Shown here piece after piece: positions 1 to 7,058 of a stretch of DNA of 11,883 bases. Each line of letters begins with the position of its first letter. The stretch's first letter is position 1. Source of the DNA: Casp-actino8 sp046082625 (lineage in GTDB: Bacteria > Actinomycetota > Acidimicrobiia > Acidimicrobiales > Ilumatobacteraceae); contig JBJTYE010000119.1 in NCBI GenBank assembly GCA_046082625.1, forward strand, positions 1 through 11,883. The letters are read 5' to 3'. Made by a program: the position numbers and the translations under genes. The notes under the pieces were generated by a model. It saw only the letters and a program-made list of their open reading frames with translations. It ran no database searches and was not told the origin of the DNA.

Positions 1-1
1 T

Positions 2-30
2 ATCACGTCTAACGGCCCGAGTGACGTGAT
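2..30. repeat. Inverted repeat (8-bp arms) downstream of dut
   Basis: The arms ATCACGTC (2-9) and GACGTGAT (23-30) are perfect reverse complements around a 13-base loop. The structure lies just past the dUTPase stop codon, so it could be a transcription terminator or a protein-binding site. No T-tract follows on the minus strand within the window. Only 45 bases are visible beyond the stop, so the role is open. Confidence 0.4.
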
Positions 31-62
31 GTCGCGCCCTCGTGCCTAGCGGCCCGAGTGAC
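9..62. repeat. 17-bp imperfect direct repeat across the dut 3' end
   Basis: CTAACGGCCCGAGTGAC (9-25) recurs as CTAGCGGCCCGAGTGAC (46-62) with one mismatch and a 37-base period. The second copy contains the dut stop codon and encodes the last residues of motif V (HSGR). The first copy lies in the downstream spacer. It looks like a duplication of the gene's tail, though chance similarity cannot be excluded. Confidence 0.45.
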
Positions 63-492
63 CGAACCCGCCGCCGCGGTCGTTGTCGTCGAGGGAGTCC
101 ACTTCACTCCAGCGAACCTCCGCCACGCGCTGCACCACCAACTGGGCGATGCGATCACCGCGGGTGATGCGATACGAAGACTGCGGATCGGTGTTCAATA
201 CCACCACTTTGATCTCACCGCGATAGGCGCAATCGATGAGTCCCGGACTGTTCACCACGGTCACTCCGTGCTTCAGGGCCAAACCACTGCGTGGGAGCAC
301 GAATCCGGCGTATCCCGGCGGCAGCGCCAGGGCGATGCCCGTGGGCACCAACACCCGGCCCCCGGCGGCGGGAACCACGGCATCCTCGCGGGCGCGCAGA
401 TCCAATCCGGCATCACCGGCATGGGCGTAACTCGGCAACTCGAGATCCGGATCCAATCGCACGATGGGCACGATCACAGCGGGGTCGTCCAC
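46..492 (-). CDS. dut: dUTP diphosphatase (dUTPase, trimeric type)
   Basis: Hydrolyses dUTP to dUMP and pyrophosphate, keeping uracil out of DNA and supplying dUMP for dTMP synthesis; a cytosolic homotrimer in this family. All five family motifs are visible in the 148-residue product: AGDAGLDLRA (26-34), PRSGLA (67-72), GLIDCAYRGEI (84-94, catalytic Asp87), RGDRIAQLVV (111-120) and GGFGHSGR (141-148), whose aromatic residue closes over the base. Length is normal for bacterial dUTPases. The reading frame stays open far upstream, but that extension overlaps orn antisense and carries no motif. The chosen GTG at 492 lies 7 bases after a TACAGT hexamer, fitting leaderless transcription. A GTG at 477 (143 aa) is the main alternative. 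Divergent from orn. Confidence 0.93.
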   Translation of the reverse strand: MDDPAVIVPIVRLDPDLELPSYAHAGDAGLDLRAREDAVVPAAGGRVLVPTGIALALPPGYAGFVLPRSGLALKHGVTVVNSPGLIDCAYRGEIKVVVLNTDPQSSYRITRGDRIAQLVVQRVAEVRWSEVDSLDDNDRGGGFGHSGR

Positions 493-499
493 CGGGCCG

Positions 500-505
500 A
501 CTGTA
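500..505 (-). promoter_or_regulatory. Candidate -10 element of dut (leaderless)
   Basis: On the minus strand TACAGT lies 7 bases before the GTG at 492, so transcription would start at or next to the start codon. No convincing -35 box is visible 16-18 bases further upstream. Five unit-leading genes in the window share this arrangement. Confidence 0.5.
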
Positions 506-567
506 ACGGCCCGACCATGTGATCCTTCGTTTCCAGCCCGTCCCCCTTCCCTACCGCAGCCATGACC

Positions 568-573
568 TATCGT
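568..573 (+). promoter_or_regulatory. Candidate -10 element of orn (leaderless)
   Basis: TATCGT is followed by 6 bases and then the GTG at 580. This would place the transcription start on the start codon and would put the upstream ATG at 562 inside the promoter. A clear -35 box is not visible. Confidence 0.45.
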
Positions 574-579
574 CGAAGG

Positions 580-1161
580 GTGCTCGTGTGGATGGATCTG
601 GAAATGACCGGCCTGTCGCCGGACAAGGACGTCATCGTCGAGATCGCCACCATCGTCACCGACGACAACTTGGAGATCCTGGCCGAGGGACCCGATCTGG
701 TGATCCACCACGCCGATGACGTGCTGGCGGTGATGGATCCCTTCGTAGTGGACATGCACACCAAGTCCGGATTGCTGGAGCTCATCAAGCAGTCCACCCT
801 TTCCTTGGAAGAAGCCGGGCGACTCACCCTCGAGTTCATCAAACAGCACGTTCCCGAAGCCAAGACGGTGCCGCTGTGCGGCAACTCCATCGGTACCGAC
901 CGCCGCTTCCTGGCGCGCTACCTGCCCGAGATCGAGAACCACCTCCACTACCGCTGTGTCGACGTGAGCTCCATCAAGGAATTGGTACGTCGCTGGTATC
1001 CAGGGAGCGACAACGTGCGACCGTTCAAGGCCGGCAAACATCGGGCCCTCGACGACGTCCGCGAAAGCATCAACGAACTTCGCTTCTACCGCGACAACGT
1101 CTTCGTCCCCCCGGCGGCCGCGCCGCCCACCTACGACGCACCCACTCCCGACCCGACCTGA
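580..1161 (+). CDS. orn: Oligoribonuclease (DEDDh 3'-5' exoribonuclease)
   Basis: Degrades 2-5 nt RNA oligomers, including pGpG, to mononucleotides in the cytosol; usually essential where NrnA-type enzymes are absent. The DEDDh residues are intact: Asp6 and Glu8 in WMDLEMTGL, Asp107 in GNSIGTDRRFL, and His154 with Asp159 in HRALDDVRES. The product is 193 residues, close to the usual 180-200. The C-terminal tail of about 20 residues is proline/alanine-rich and probably disordered. Start choice: GTG 580 gives a short N-terminus running straight into the first beta strand, as I recall for other actinobacterial Orn proteins, and it fits the TATCGT hexamer. ATG 562 would add MTYRRR and has no Shine-Dalgarno. 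The stop is followed 12 bases later by a strong inverted repeat. Confidence 0.95.
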   Translation: MLVWMDLEMTGLSPDKDVIVEIATIVTDDNLEILAEGPDLVIHHADDVLAVMDPFVVDMHTKSGLLELIKQSTLSLEEAGRLTLEFIKQHVPEAKTVPLCGNSIGTDRRFLARYLPEIENHLHYRCVDVSSIKELVRRWYPGSDNVRPFKAGKHRALDDVRESINELRFYRDNVFVPPAAAPPTYDAPTPDPT

Positions 1162-1173
1162 GTCCCTTCATTC

Positions 1174-1197
1174 GTTCACCGTCTCGAGGCGGTGAAC
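1174..1197. repeat. Near-perfect palindrome between orn and the glycan operon
   Basis: GTTCACCG (1174-1181) pairs with CGGTGAAC (1190-1197), and the centre holds the palindrome CTCGAG (1183-1188), so 24 bases are symmetrical except for one T/G pair. It lies 12 bases after the orn stop and about 7 bases before the candidate -35 of the next unit. It could act as an orn terminator hairpin (no T-tract follows) or as an operator. Confidence 0.6.
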
Positions 1198-1203
1198 CTC
1201 TGA

Positions 1204-1233
1204 TTGGTGAACGTTCGGACCCGGCAGTACCCT
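1204..1233 (+). promoter_or_regulatory. Candidate promoter of the five-gene operon
   Basis: TTGGTG (1204-1209, -35-like), an 18-base spacer and TACCCT (1228-1233, -10-like) are followed by 6 bases and the GTG at 1240, giving a leaderless transcript. The spacer contains GAACGTTC (1209-1216, palindromic), and a GGTGAAC half-site (1206-1212) overlaps the -35. The same half-site occurs in the palindrome just upstream, so repression by an unknown regulator is plausible. Confidence 0.5.
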
Positions 1234-1239
1234 CGAACC

Positions 1240-2292
1240 GTGACTGAGCCTCGCCCCCCGAAGCAGGAACAACTGCCGGCGAGTGACGAGATCCTGGAGG
1301 TCGCCCCCGGAGTCCTGCGGGCCCAGTTGCCCATCTCCATTCCGGGCCTGGGTCACGTCAACATGTACATCCTCGAAGACGAACGGGGCGTCACCCTGGT
1401 GGATCCCGGCCTTCCGGAGAAAGCCAGTTACGCCATGGTCAAGAAGCGTCTGGAGCAAGCGGGCGTCCCCCTGAAGCGGGTGCACTCGGTGATCGTCACG
1501 CACAGCCATCCCGACCACTTCGGCGGGGCCCATTGGTTGCAAGCGGACACCGGCTGCGACATCGTCACCCACGAGAAGTTCCGAGTCTTCTGGGACCCGA
1601 CCGAACCGTCGGATCACGATGCCGACGATCTCGAGGATCTGCCCCGTTCGCGCATGCCCTGGGATCCGCCGCCGTGGGGCGGACCCGGTATGGACATTCC
1701 CTGGAAGCGCCGAGCACGGATCGCCGTGACCCGCAAAGTGCCGCGACTCCTGCGCCTGCCGCGGCCGACGGTGCGCCTGGCCGATGCCGAACACCACCAT
1801 TTCGCACGGCGGGAATGGGTGGCGGTGCACACTCCTGGCCACACCGCCGATCATCTGTGTCTGTTCGATCCCGAGGAGGGATTGATGCTGTGTGGCGACC
1901 ACGTCCTGCCCACCATCACCCCGCACATCAGCGGTCTCATCAGGGCCCGGGATCCGCTCAAGTTGTTCTTCGATTCCCTCGACAAGGTGGCCGCTTTCGG
2001 TCCGCAGGTGAAGACGGCCCTCCCGGCGCATGGTGACGTGTTCCACGATCTGGCTGGTCGAGCCCAGGACATCAAGGATCACCACGAGGGCCGTCTGCAA
2101 CGTTTGCGTGACGCGGCATCCGAACTCGACCGTCCGGCCACGGTGATGGAGATGTCCACCCACTTGTTCGCACCGCGTTCGCTCGGCGGTATGGCCGACA
2201 GCGAAACCTTCGCCCATCTGGAGCATCTGCGTTTGTCCGGTGAGATGCGCCGCGTCGAGAACGACGGTCGCTACGAGTACGTCCTGGCGTGA
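1240..2292 (+). CDS. Metallo-beta-lactamase-fold hydrolase with C-terminal winged-helix-like region
   Basis: A 350-residue MBL-fold hydrolase with a full metal site: THSHPDH (His88, His90, Asp92, His93), PGHTADH (His201), CGDH (Asp220) and PAHG (His264). The last 70 residues after the core form the helical, probably winged-helix domain seen in LACTB2-like MBL proteins. An insertion rich in Pro/Trp/Asp (about 118-160) precedes the second half of the core. No signal peptide is present, so it is cytosolic. The substrate cannot be named; relatives cleave esters, thioesters or nucleic acids. GTG 1240 is preferred over an in-frame start at 1204, because TACCCT ends 6 bases before it and residues 1-12 of the longer form overlap the promoter. 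Its stop overlaps the next start (GTGA), so it heads the operon. Confidence 0.85.
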   Translation: MTEPRPPKQEQLPASDEILEVAPGVLRAQLPISIPGLGHVNMYILEDERGVTLVDPGLPEKASYAMVKKRLEQAGVPLKRVHSVIVTHSHPDHFGGAHWLQADTGCDIVTHEKFRVFWDPTEPSDHDADDLEDLPRSRMPWDPPPWGGPGMDIPWKRRARIAVTRKVPRLLRLPRPTVRLADAEHHHFARREWVAVHTPGHTADHLCLFDPEEGLMLCGDHVLPTITPHISGLIRARDPLKLFFDSLDKVAAFGPQVKTALPAHGDVFHDLAGRAQDIKDHHEGRLQRLRDAASELDRPATVMEMSTHLFAPRSLGGMADSETFAHLEHLRLSGEMRRVENDGRYEYVLA

Positions 2293-3776
2293 ACCGGCAC
2301 CATCCCCCTCACGTTCTCCTGATCACCCTCGATCAATTCCGCGGCGATGCCCTCGGCAGTGCCGGACATCCACTGGTGCAGACCCCGCATCTCGACGAAC
2401 TGGCGGCGCACGGTGTCCGGTTCGCCCGCCACTACACCCAGTCCACTCCGTGTGCACCGGGCCGAGCCGGTCTCTACACCGGTATGTACCAAATGAATCA
2501 TCGGGTGGTCGCCAACGGGACTCCCTTGGATCGGCGCTTCGACAACGTGGCCCTGTTCGCCAATCGCGCCGGTTACGAGAGCGTCCTGTTCGGCTACACC
2601 GACCAATCCATCGATTCTCGGCTCACCACCTCGGCCGCCGACCGCCGCCTCGACACCTACGAGGGACTGCTGCCCGGATTCGCCTGGATCCTGAACCTGT
2701 CCGAGGATCACCAGCCCTGGAAGGACCACCTGGCCGCCCAGGGCTACGACGTCTCTGGCGGACATCTGGAACTGCTGGCCACCGAACACGAACGTCCGGC
2801 CGAGGTCGGAGTCTCGGCCTTCACCACCGATCGCATCATCGAATGGTTGGACGGCCGTGACGATCCCTCGTCGCCCTGGTTCCTCCACGCCTCGTATCTG
2901 CGGCCCCATCCGCCCTATTCGGCGCCCGGCATCTTCTCCAATCTCTACGATCCCGCCGATGTGGGAGCACCCATCGCACCGCACGCCGATCGCCACGTTC
3001 TGCACGATCTGTTGTTGCAGTTCCCGAACACTGCGGCCCCCACCGATCCGGATGAACTCGCCCATCTGCGGTCGCAATACTTCGGACTCATCAGCGCCGT
3101 GGACTACGAGGTCGGCCGACTCACCGCATATCTACGGCGCAGTGGACTGTGGGAGTCCACCATCGTCATCATCACCGCCGATCACGGCGAACAGCTGGGT
3201 GATCACGGATTGAAGGAGAAGGTGGGCTACTTCGAGGAGAGCCACCACATTCCGCTCATCTGGCGCGATCCGCGGTACCCGAATGCCCACGGCCACGTCG
3301 TCGAGAAATTCACCGAGAGCGTCGACGTGCTGCCCACCATCGCCGAGAGCGTGGGCCGTCCCATTCCCCGCCAGTGCGACGGCCTGCCCCTCACCGATTT
3401 CCTGCAGGGTGGGGAGCCGCCGCGTTGGCGCACGGCGGCCCACTGGGAATTCGATTGGCGTCACATGTTGATCCCGCACATGAAGGAGGGATGGCCCCGC
3501 GACACGCGGCTCGCTACCAGTCATCTGGCCGTACTCCGCACCGAGGACGCGGCCTACGTGCAGTTCGGGGACGGTTCCTGGTTGTGTTTCGACCTGGCCG
3601 TCGATGCCACCTGGCGAACGTCGATCAGTGATCCCTCGCGCATCTTGGGTCTGGCCCAGGAGATGCTCACCTGGCGCAGTGTCCATACCGACCGCACCCA
3701 CACCGATATGTTGATGCGCAATGGCGGCATCGGCTTCTGGCCCGCCGATGTGCCCTGGCGCGAGGAGGCACGATGA
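2289..3776 (+). CDS. Formylglycine-dependent sulfatase / phosphonate monoester hydrolase-like enzyme
   Basis: A 495-residue alkaline-phosphatase-superfamily hydrolase. The N-terminal metal motif is LITLDQFRGD (Asp15, with Gln16 where many sulfatases have a second Asp). The modification site is CAPGR at Cys55, matching CxPxR for conversion to formylglycine. Other marks are LRPHPPY (204-210), ITADHGEQLGDH (295-306, Asp298 and His299) and Lys311 in EKVGY. The DQ motif, MNHR after the cysteine (69-72), the RPHPP motif and FTESVDVLPTI (341-351) resemble rhizobial/Burkholderia phosphonate monoester hydrolases more than classical arylsulfatases. Substrate is therefore uncertain: sulfate esters, phosphonate monoesters or phosphodiesters. 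No signal peptide, so it would act in the cytoplasm. An activating formylglycine-generating enzyme must be encoded elsewhere. The GTG start overlaps the previous stop, and the stop overlaps the next ATG. Confidence 0.88.
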   Translation: MNRHHPPHVLLITLDQFRGDALGSAGHPLVQTPHLDELAAHGVRFARHYTQSTPCAPGRAGLYTGMYQMNHRVVANGTPLDRRFDNVALFANRAGYESVLFGYTDQSIDSRLTTSAADRRLDTYEGLLPGFAWILNLSEDHQPWKDHLAAQGYDVSGGHLELLATEHERPAEVGVSAFTTDRIIEWLDGRDDPSSPWFLHASYLRPHPPYSAPGIFSNLYDPADVGAPIAPHADRHVLHDLLLQFPNTAAPTDPDELAHLRSQYFGLISAVDYEVGRLTAYLRRSGLWESTIVIITADHGEQLGDHGLKEKVGYFEESHHIPLIWRDPRYPNAHGHVVEKFTESVDVLPTIAESVGRPIPRQCDGLPLTDFLQGGEPPRWRTAAHWEFDWRHMLIPHMKEGWPRDTRLATSHLAVLRTEDAAYVQFGDGSWLCFDLAVDATWRTSISDPSRILGLAQEMLTWRSVHTDRTHTDMLMRNGGIGFWPADVPWREEAR

Positions 3777-4405
3777 GCAATCCGGCCCGCACCGAACGGG
3801 ATCTGATCTGCGATCTCTTCACCAACTTCGGACCCGACGCGCCGACGCTGTGTGCCGGATGGACCACCCGAGATCTGGCAGCCCACATCGCGGTGCGCGA
3901 ACGACGACCCGACGCCGCAGCCGGCATACTCATCGAGCGACTCTCCTCCTACGGAGATCGGGTGCGGACTCGCACCGCCGGAGGTGACTGGGCCCGTCTC
4001 GTGGACACCATCCGCAACGGTCCGCCGCGTCTGTCGCCGATGCGACTGACACCCGTCGACCGTCTCGCCAACACCGTGGAGTTCTTCGTGCACGTGGAAG
4101 ACGTGCGACGGGCCCGGGCCGATTGGCAGCCGCGAACCCTGGATGCCGATCTCGAGCGGCAGCTCCTCTACATGCTGACCCGCGGGGCCCGCCTGTTGGC
4201 CCGGTCGGCTCCCTGCGGTCTGGTGTTGCATCCCACCGGCCACCAGCCGATCCGCGCCAAGAAGGGCGAGCCCGCGGTGACGGTCACCGGAGACGTCGGC
4301 GAACTGGTGCTCTTCATGTACGGCCGCCAGGCCCATACCCGCGTGGACCTCCAGGGACCGCCGGAGTGGGTGGAGAAGATCCGGGCCACCTCCTTCGGGG
4401 TCTGA
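3773..4405 (+). CDS. TIGR03085-type, mycothiol-dependent maleylpyruvate isomerase-like protein
   Basis: A 210-residue protein of the actinobacterial DinB/MDMPI-like four-helix family. The N-terminus (GPDAPTLCAGWTTRDLAAH, 20-38) and VRERRPDAA are characteristic. His38 plus Glu103 and His107 (EFFVH) match the H...ExxxH metal triad of mycothiol-dependent isomerases. The C-terminal part (about 148-200) is a separate small domain with GELVLFMYGR. The family is largely uncharacterised, and the link to mycothiol comes from relatives. Translation is well supported: ATG at 3773 overlaps the sulfatase stop (ATGA), with GAGGAGG at 3762-3768 four bases upstream. Its place among glycan hydrolases is odd; a thiol-dependent transferase or detoxification role is possible but not shown. 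Confidence 0.85.
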   Translation: MSNPARTERDLICDLFTNFGPDAPTLCAGWTTRDLAAHIAVRERRPDAAAGILIERLSSYGDRVRTRTAGGDWARLVDTIRNGPPRLSPMRLTPVDRLANTVEFFVHVEDVRRARADWQPRTLDADLERQLLYMLTRGARLLARSAPCGLVLHPTGHQPIRAKKGEPAVTVTGDVGELVLFMYGRQAHTRVDLQGPPEWVEKIRATSFGV

Positions 4406-4439
4406 ATCGGCCGATCCTCGGCGCGACTGCCAAGATCGG
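4406..4439. promoter_or_regulatory. Palindromes and weak promoter-like element before the GH3 gene
   Basis: This 37-base gap is the only real spacer inside the operon. ATCGGCCGAT (4406-4415) is a perfect 10-bp palindrome directly after a stop codon, and CCGATC (4411-4416) can also pair with GATCGG (4434-4439). CAAGAT (4431-4436) lies 6 bases before the GTG at 4443, a weak match to the TANNNT spacing seen elsewhere. It could be an internal promoter/operator or an attenuating hairpin. Confidence 0.35.
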
Positions 4440-4442
4440 GGC

Positions 4443-7058
4443 GTGAGCCGCGACCTCGATGCCCTGCTCGACAACCTGACCGTCGAGGAGAAGGCCTCCC
4501 TCACCTCCGGGATCTCGATGTGGACCACGGCTGCCGTCGAGCGCCTGGGCATCCCGTCGGTGACGGTGACCGACGGACCGGCTGGGGCCCGTGGTCCGTT
4601 CATTCCGGGCATCGGCTCGCAGGTGTCCACCTTGTGCATCCCGTGTGGTTCGGCCCTCGGTGCCACCTTCGATGTGGACCTCCTCCACGCACTGGGTGAC
4701 GCTCTCGGACAGCAGACTCGCACCAAGGGAGCGCGAGTCTTGTTGGCCCCGACGGTCAATCTGCATCGTTCACCGCTCTTCGGTCGTCATTTCGAGTGCT
4801 ATTCGGAAGATCCGCTGCTCTCCGGTCTCTTGGCGGCGGCATTCATCCGCGGCGTGCAAGCCCATGGTGTGGCCACCACTGTCAAGCATTTCGTGGGCAA
4901 CGATGCCGAATTCGAGCGAATGACCATCGACAGCGTGATCGATGAGCGCACTTTGCGGGAGATCTACCTGTTGCCCTTCGAGATGGCCGTCCGCGACGGC
5001 GGATCGCTCGGCATCATGACCTCCTACAACCGCCTGAACGGCACCTACTGCTCCGAGGATCGAGAACTCCTCACCGACATCCTGCGCAACGAATGGGGTT
5101 TCGAAGGTTTCGTGATCACCGACTGGTTCGCCGGCACCACCACCGCCGGAGCAGCCCGGGCCGGACTGGATCTCGAAATGCCGGCCCCGGCGCGAGCCTA
5201 CGGTCGGTTCCTCGCCGAAGCAGTGCGATCCGGTGAGGTGGACGAAGCCGATCTCGATCGCGCCGCCCGCACATTACTGACCGTCTTCGACCGCCTGGGG
5301 GCTCTCGACGACGATCCCATCGCCCCACACGCCGTGGACATTTTGCAACATCGCGAATTGGCTCGTCGGGCGGCACGCTCCTCGATGGTGCTTCTGAAGA
5401 ACGACCCTGTCGCCGGGCGGCCGTTGCTGCCCCTCGACGGAGCGACAACGAGAAGCGTGGCGGTCATCGGTCCGAACGCCGCCCGGGCCCGCATCATGGG
5501 TGGGGGATCGGCCGAGGTGCAGCCGCATCACCGCACCCCCATCATCGATGCGCTCCGCTCCAGTCTCGGCGACTCGGTGACCCTCACTCACGAAGCCGGA
5601 TGCCAGATCGACAAGACCACTCCGGCCATCGACGCCGACACCGTGCGGACACCAGCGGGAGATCCGGGGTTCGCCATCTCCGTGTTCGACGGACCGCAAT
5701 CGGCGGACGGGATCGACGCTGCGGTATTGGCTCGTTTCGATCGAGCCGATGGTCGCCTACTGGTGGTGGCTCGCAACGATCCGGGTGTTCCCACGTCCGG
5801 TTTCCATTTCACCGCCGAGGGTCTGGTCACCGTGCACGAATCCGGCGAGTACGTGCTGTCACTGGTCGAACTGAGCCCTTGTCGACTGTTCGTGGACGAC
5901 GTCTGCGTCGTGGATGGACAGTCGCAGATCCCGCCACGAGGCCAGGCTTTCTTCGGACTCGGAAGCGAGGAGATCACCGCAACCGTGACACTCGAGGCCG
6001 ACCGGCCGTACCGGTTCGTGCTTCATTGTGACGCCACGTCGAAGCAATGGGCCCACGGAGCCGAAGTGGGCATGCGGCTCGTGGACACCGGGGATTCCGT
6101 GCAACGAGCGGCCGATCTGGCGGCCCGCTCCGATGTCGCCGTGGTCATCGTCGGGACCACCGACGATTGGGAGAGCGAAGGACACGACCGTGACACCCTC
6201 GATCTTCCCGGTCGGCAAGCGGAACTGATTCGAGCGGTACGCGCCGCCAACGAGCGCACCATCGTCCTGGTCAACACCGGATCCCCGGTGGACATGGATT
6301 GGGCCGACGACATTGCGGCCGTGATGCAGATCTGGTTCGGGGGCCAGGAGATGGGTGGCGCCGTGGCCGACGTCCTGCTCGGAACTCATGATCCCGGTGG
6401 TCGACTTCCGACCAGCATTCCGTATCGACTGGAGGACACGCCGGCCTTCGGCAACTTCCCGGGTGAACACGACCAGGTTCGCTATGGCGAAGGTCTGTTG
6501 ATGGGCTATCGCTGGTACGACACCCGTGGTGTTCCGGTGCGCTTTCCCTTCGGTCACGGATTGTCGTACACGACATTTTCGATCGGTGCCCCCGACATGG
6601 ATCGATACGAAGTGAGCACGGGTGACGATCTCGAAACCACGGCCTCGGTGACGGTCACCGTCCCGGTCACCAACACCGGAAGCCGACGCGGCTCACAGGT
6701 GGTGCAGGTGTACGTGGCACCGCGTTCGCCGTCGGTGCAACGACCGGTTCAGGAATTGAAAGCCGTGGCCAAGGTCGAACTGGAACCAGGCGAGACCCGG
6801 ATGGTCACCATGACCCTGCCACCCCGAGCCTTCGCCCATTGGGATCCGGGGGATCGCTACCGGTCCTCGCTGCGACCCCAGGTGACCGGGCAGACGACCG
6901 TCAGTGGCGACAATGCCTCCGGACGCTGGCGCATCGATCCGGGTCTCTACGATCTGCGGATCGGAACCTCCTCGACCTCCATCGAGCACACTGCGACCGT
7001 GGCGATCCACGACATCGCGGCCACGCAAGCCGGACACGGTCGGGATGGTGACGCATGA
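4443..7058 (+). CDS. GH3 beta-glucosidase with PA14 insert and C-terminal Fn3-like domain
   Basis: An 871-residue glycoside hydrolase family 3 enzyme that releases terminal beta-linked sugars, most often glucose. Domain order: TIM-barrel (about 1-290) with KHF (148-150) and the nucleophile Asp227 in FVITDW; alpha/beta sandwich (about 310-400, resuming about 550-670); a PA14-type insert (about 400-545); and an Fn3-like domain (about 720-850). The acid/base is Glu579 in WESEGHDRD, the same arrangement as the PA14-bearing yeast enzyme KmBglI, where the insert shapes the sugar pocket. Glucose versus xylose or another sugar cannot be decided here. No signal peptide: the GTG at 4443 leads straight into the catalytic domain, so it is intracellular. 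Its stop overlaps the next ATG. Confidence 0.93.
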   Translation: MSRDLDALLDNLTVEEKASLTSGISMWTTAAVERLGIPSVTVTDGPAGARGPFIPGIGSQVSTLCIPCGSALGATFDVDLLHALGDALGQQTRTKGARVLLAPTVNLHRSPLFGRHFECYSEDPLLSGLLAAAFIRGVQAHGVATTVKHFVGNDAEFERMTIDSVIDERTLREIYLLPFEMAVRDGGSLGIMTSYNRLNGTYCSEDRELLTDILRNEWGFEGFVITDWFAGTTTAGAARAGLDLEMPAPARAYGRFLAEAVRSGEVDEADLDRAARTLLTVFDRLGALDDDPIAPHAVDILQHRELARRAARSSMVLLKNDPVAGRPLLPLDGATTRSVAVIGPNAARARIMGGGSAEVQPHHRTPIIDALRSSLGDSVTLTHEAGCQIDKTTPAIDADTVRTPAGDPGFAISVFDGPQSADGIDAAVLARFDRADGRLLVVARNDPGVPTSGFHFTAEGLVTVHESGEYVLSLVELSPCRLFVDDVCVVDGQSQIPPRGQAFFGLGSEEITATVTLEADRPYRFVLHCDATSKQWAHGAEVGMRLVDTGDSVQRAADLAARSDVAVVIVGTTDDWESEGHDRDTLDLPGRQAELIRAVRAANERTIVLVNTGSPVDMDWADDIAAVMQIWFGGQEMGGAVADVLLGTHDPGGRLPTSIPYRLEDTPAFGNFPGEHDQVRYGEGLLMGYRWYDTRGVPVRFPFGHGLSYTTFSIGAPDMDRYEVSTGDDLETTASVTVTVPVTNTGSRRGSQVVQVYVAPRSPSVQRPVQELKAVAKVELEPGETRMVTMTLPPRAFAHWDPGDRYRSSLRPQVTGQTTVSGDNASGRWRIDPGLYDLRIGTSSTSIEHTATVAIHDIAATQAGHGRDGDA

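Noticed and set aside
493..1041. N-terminal extension of the dUTPase frame
   Set aside because: The frame is open without a stop but lies antisense to orn, and all dUTPase motifs are downstream of residue 25 of the short form.
1168..2226. Minus-strand open frame of 352 codons opposite the first MBL gene
   Set aside because: The opposite strand has a complete MBL metal site and operon coupling; the antisense product has no family features.
3554..4759. Long minus-strand open frame (401 codons) across the sulfatase, TIGR03085 and GH3 genes
   Set aside because: It is antisense to three well-supported coding genes, shows no recognisable motif, and long shadow frames are expected at this G+C content.
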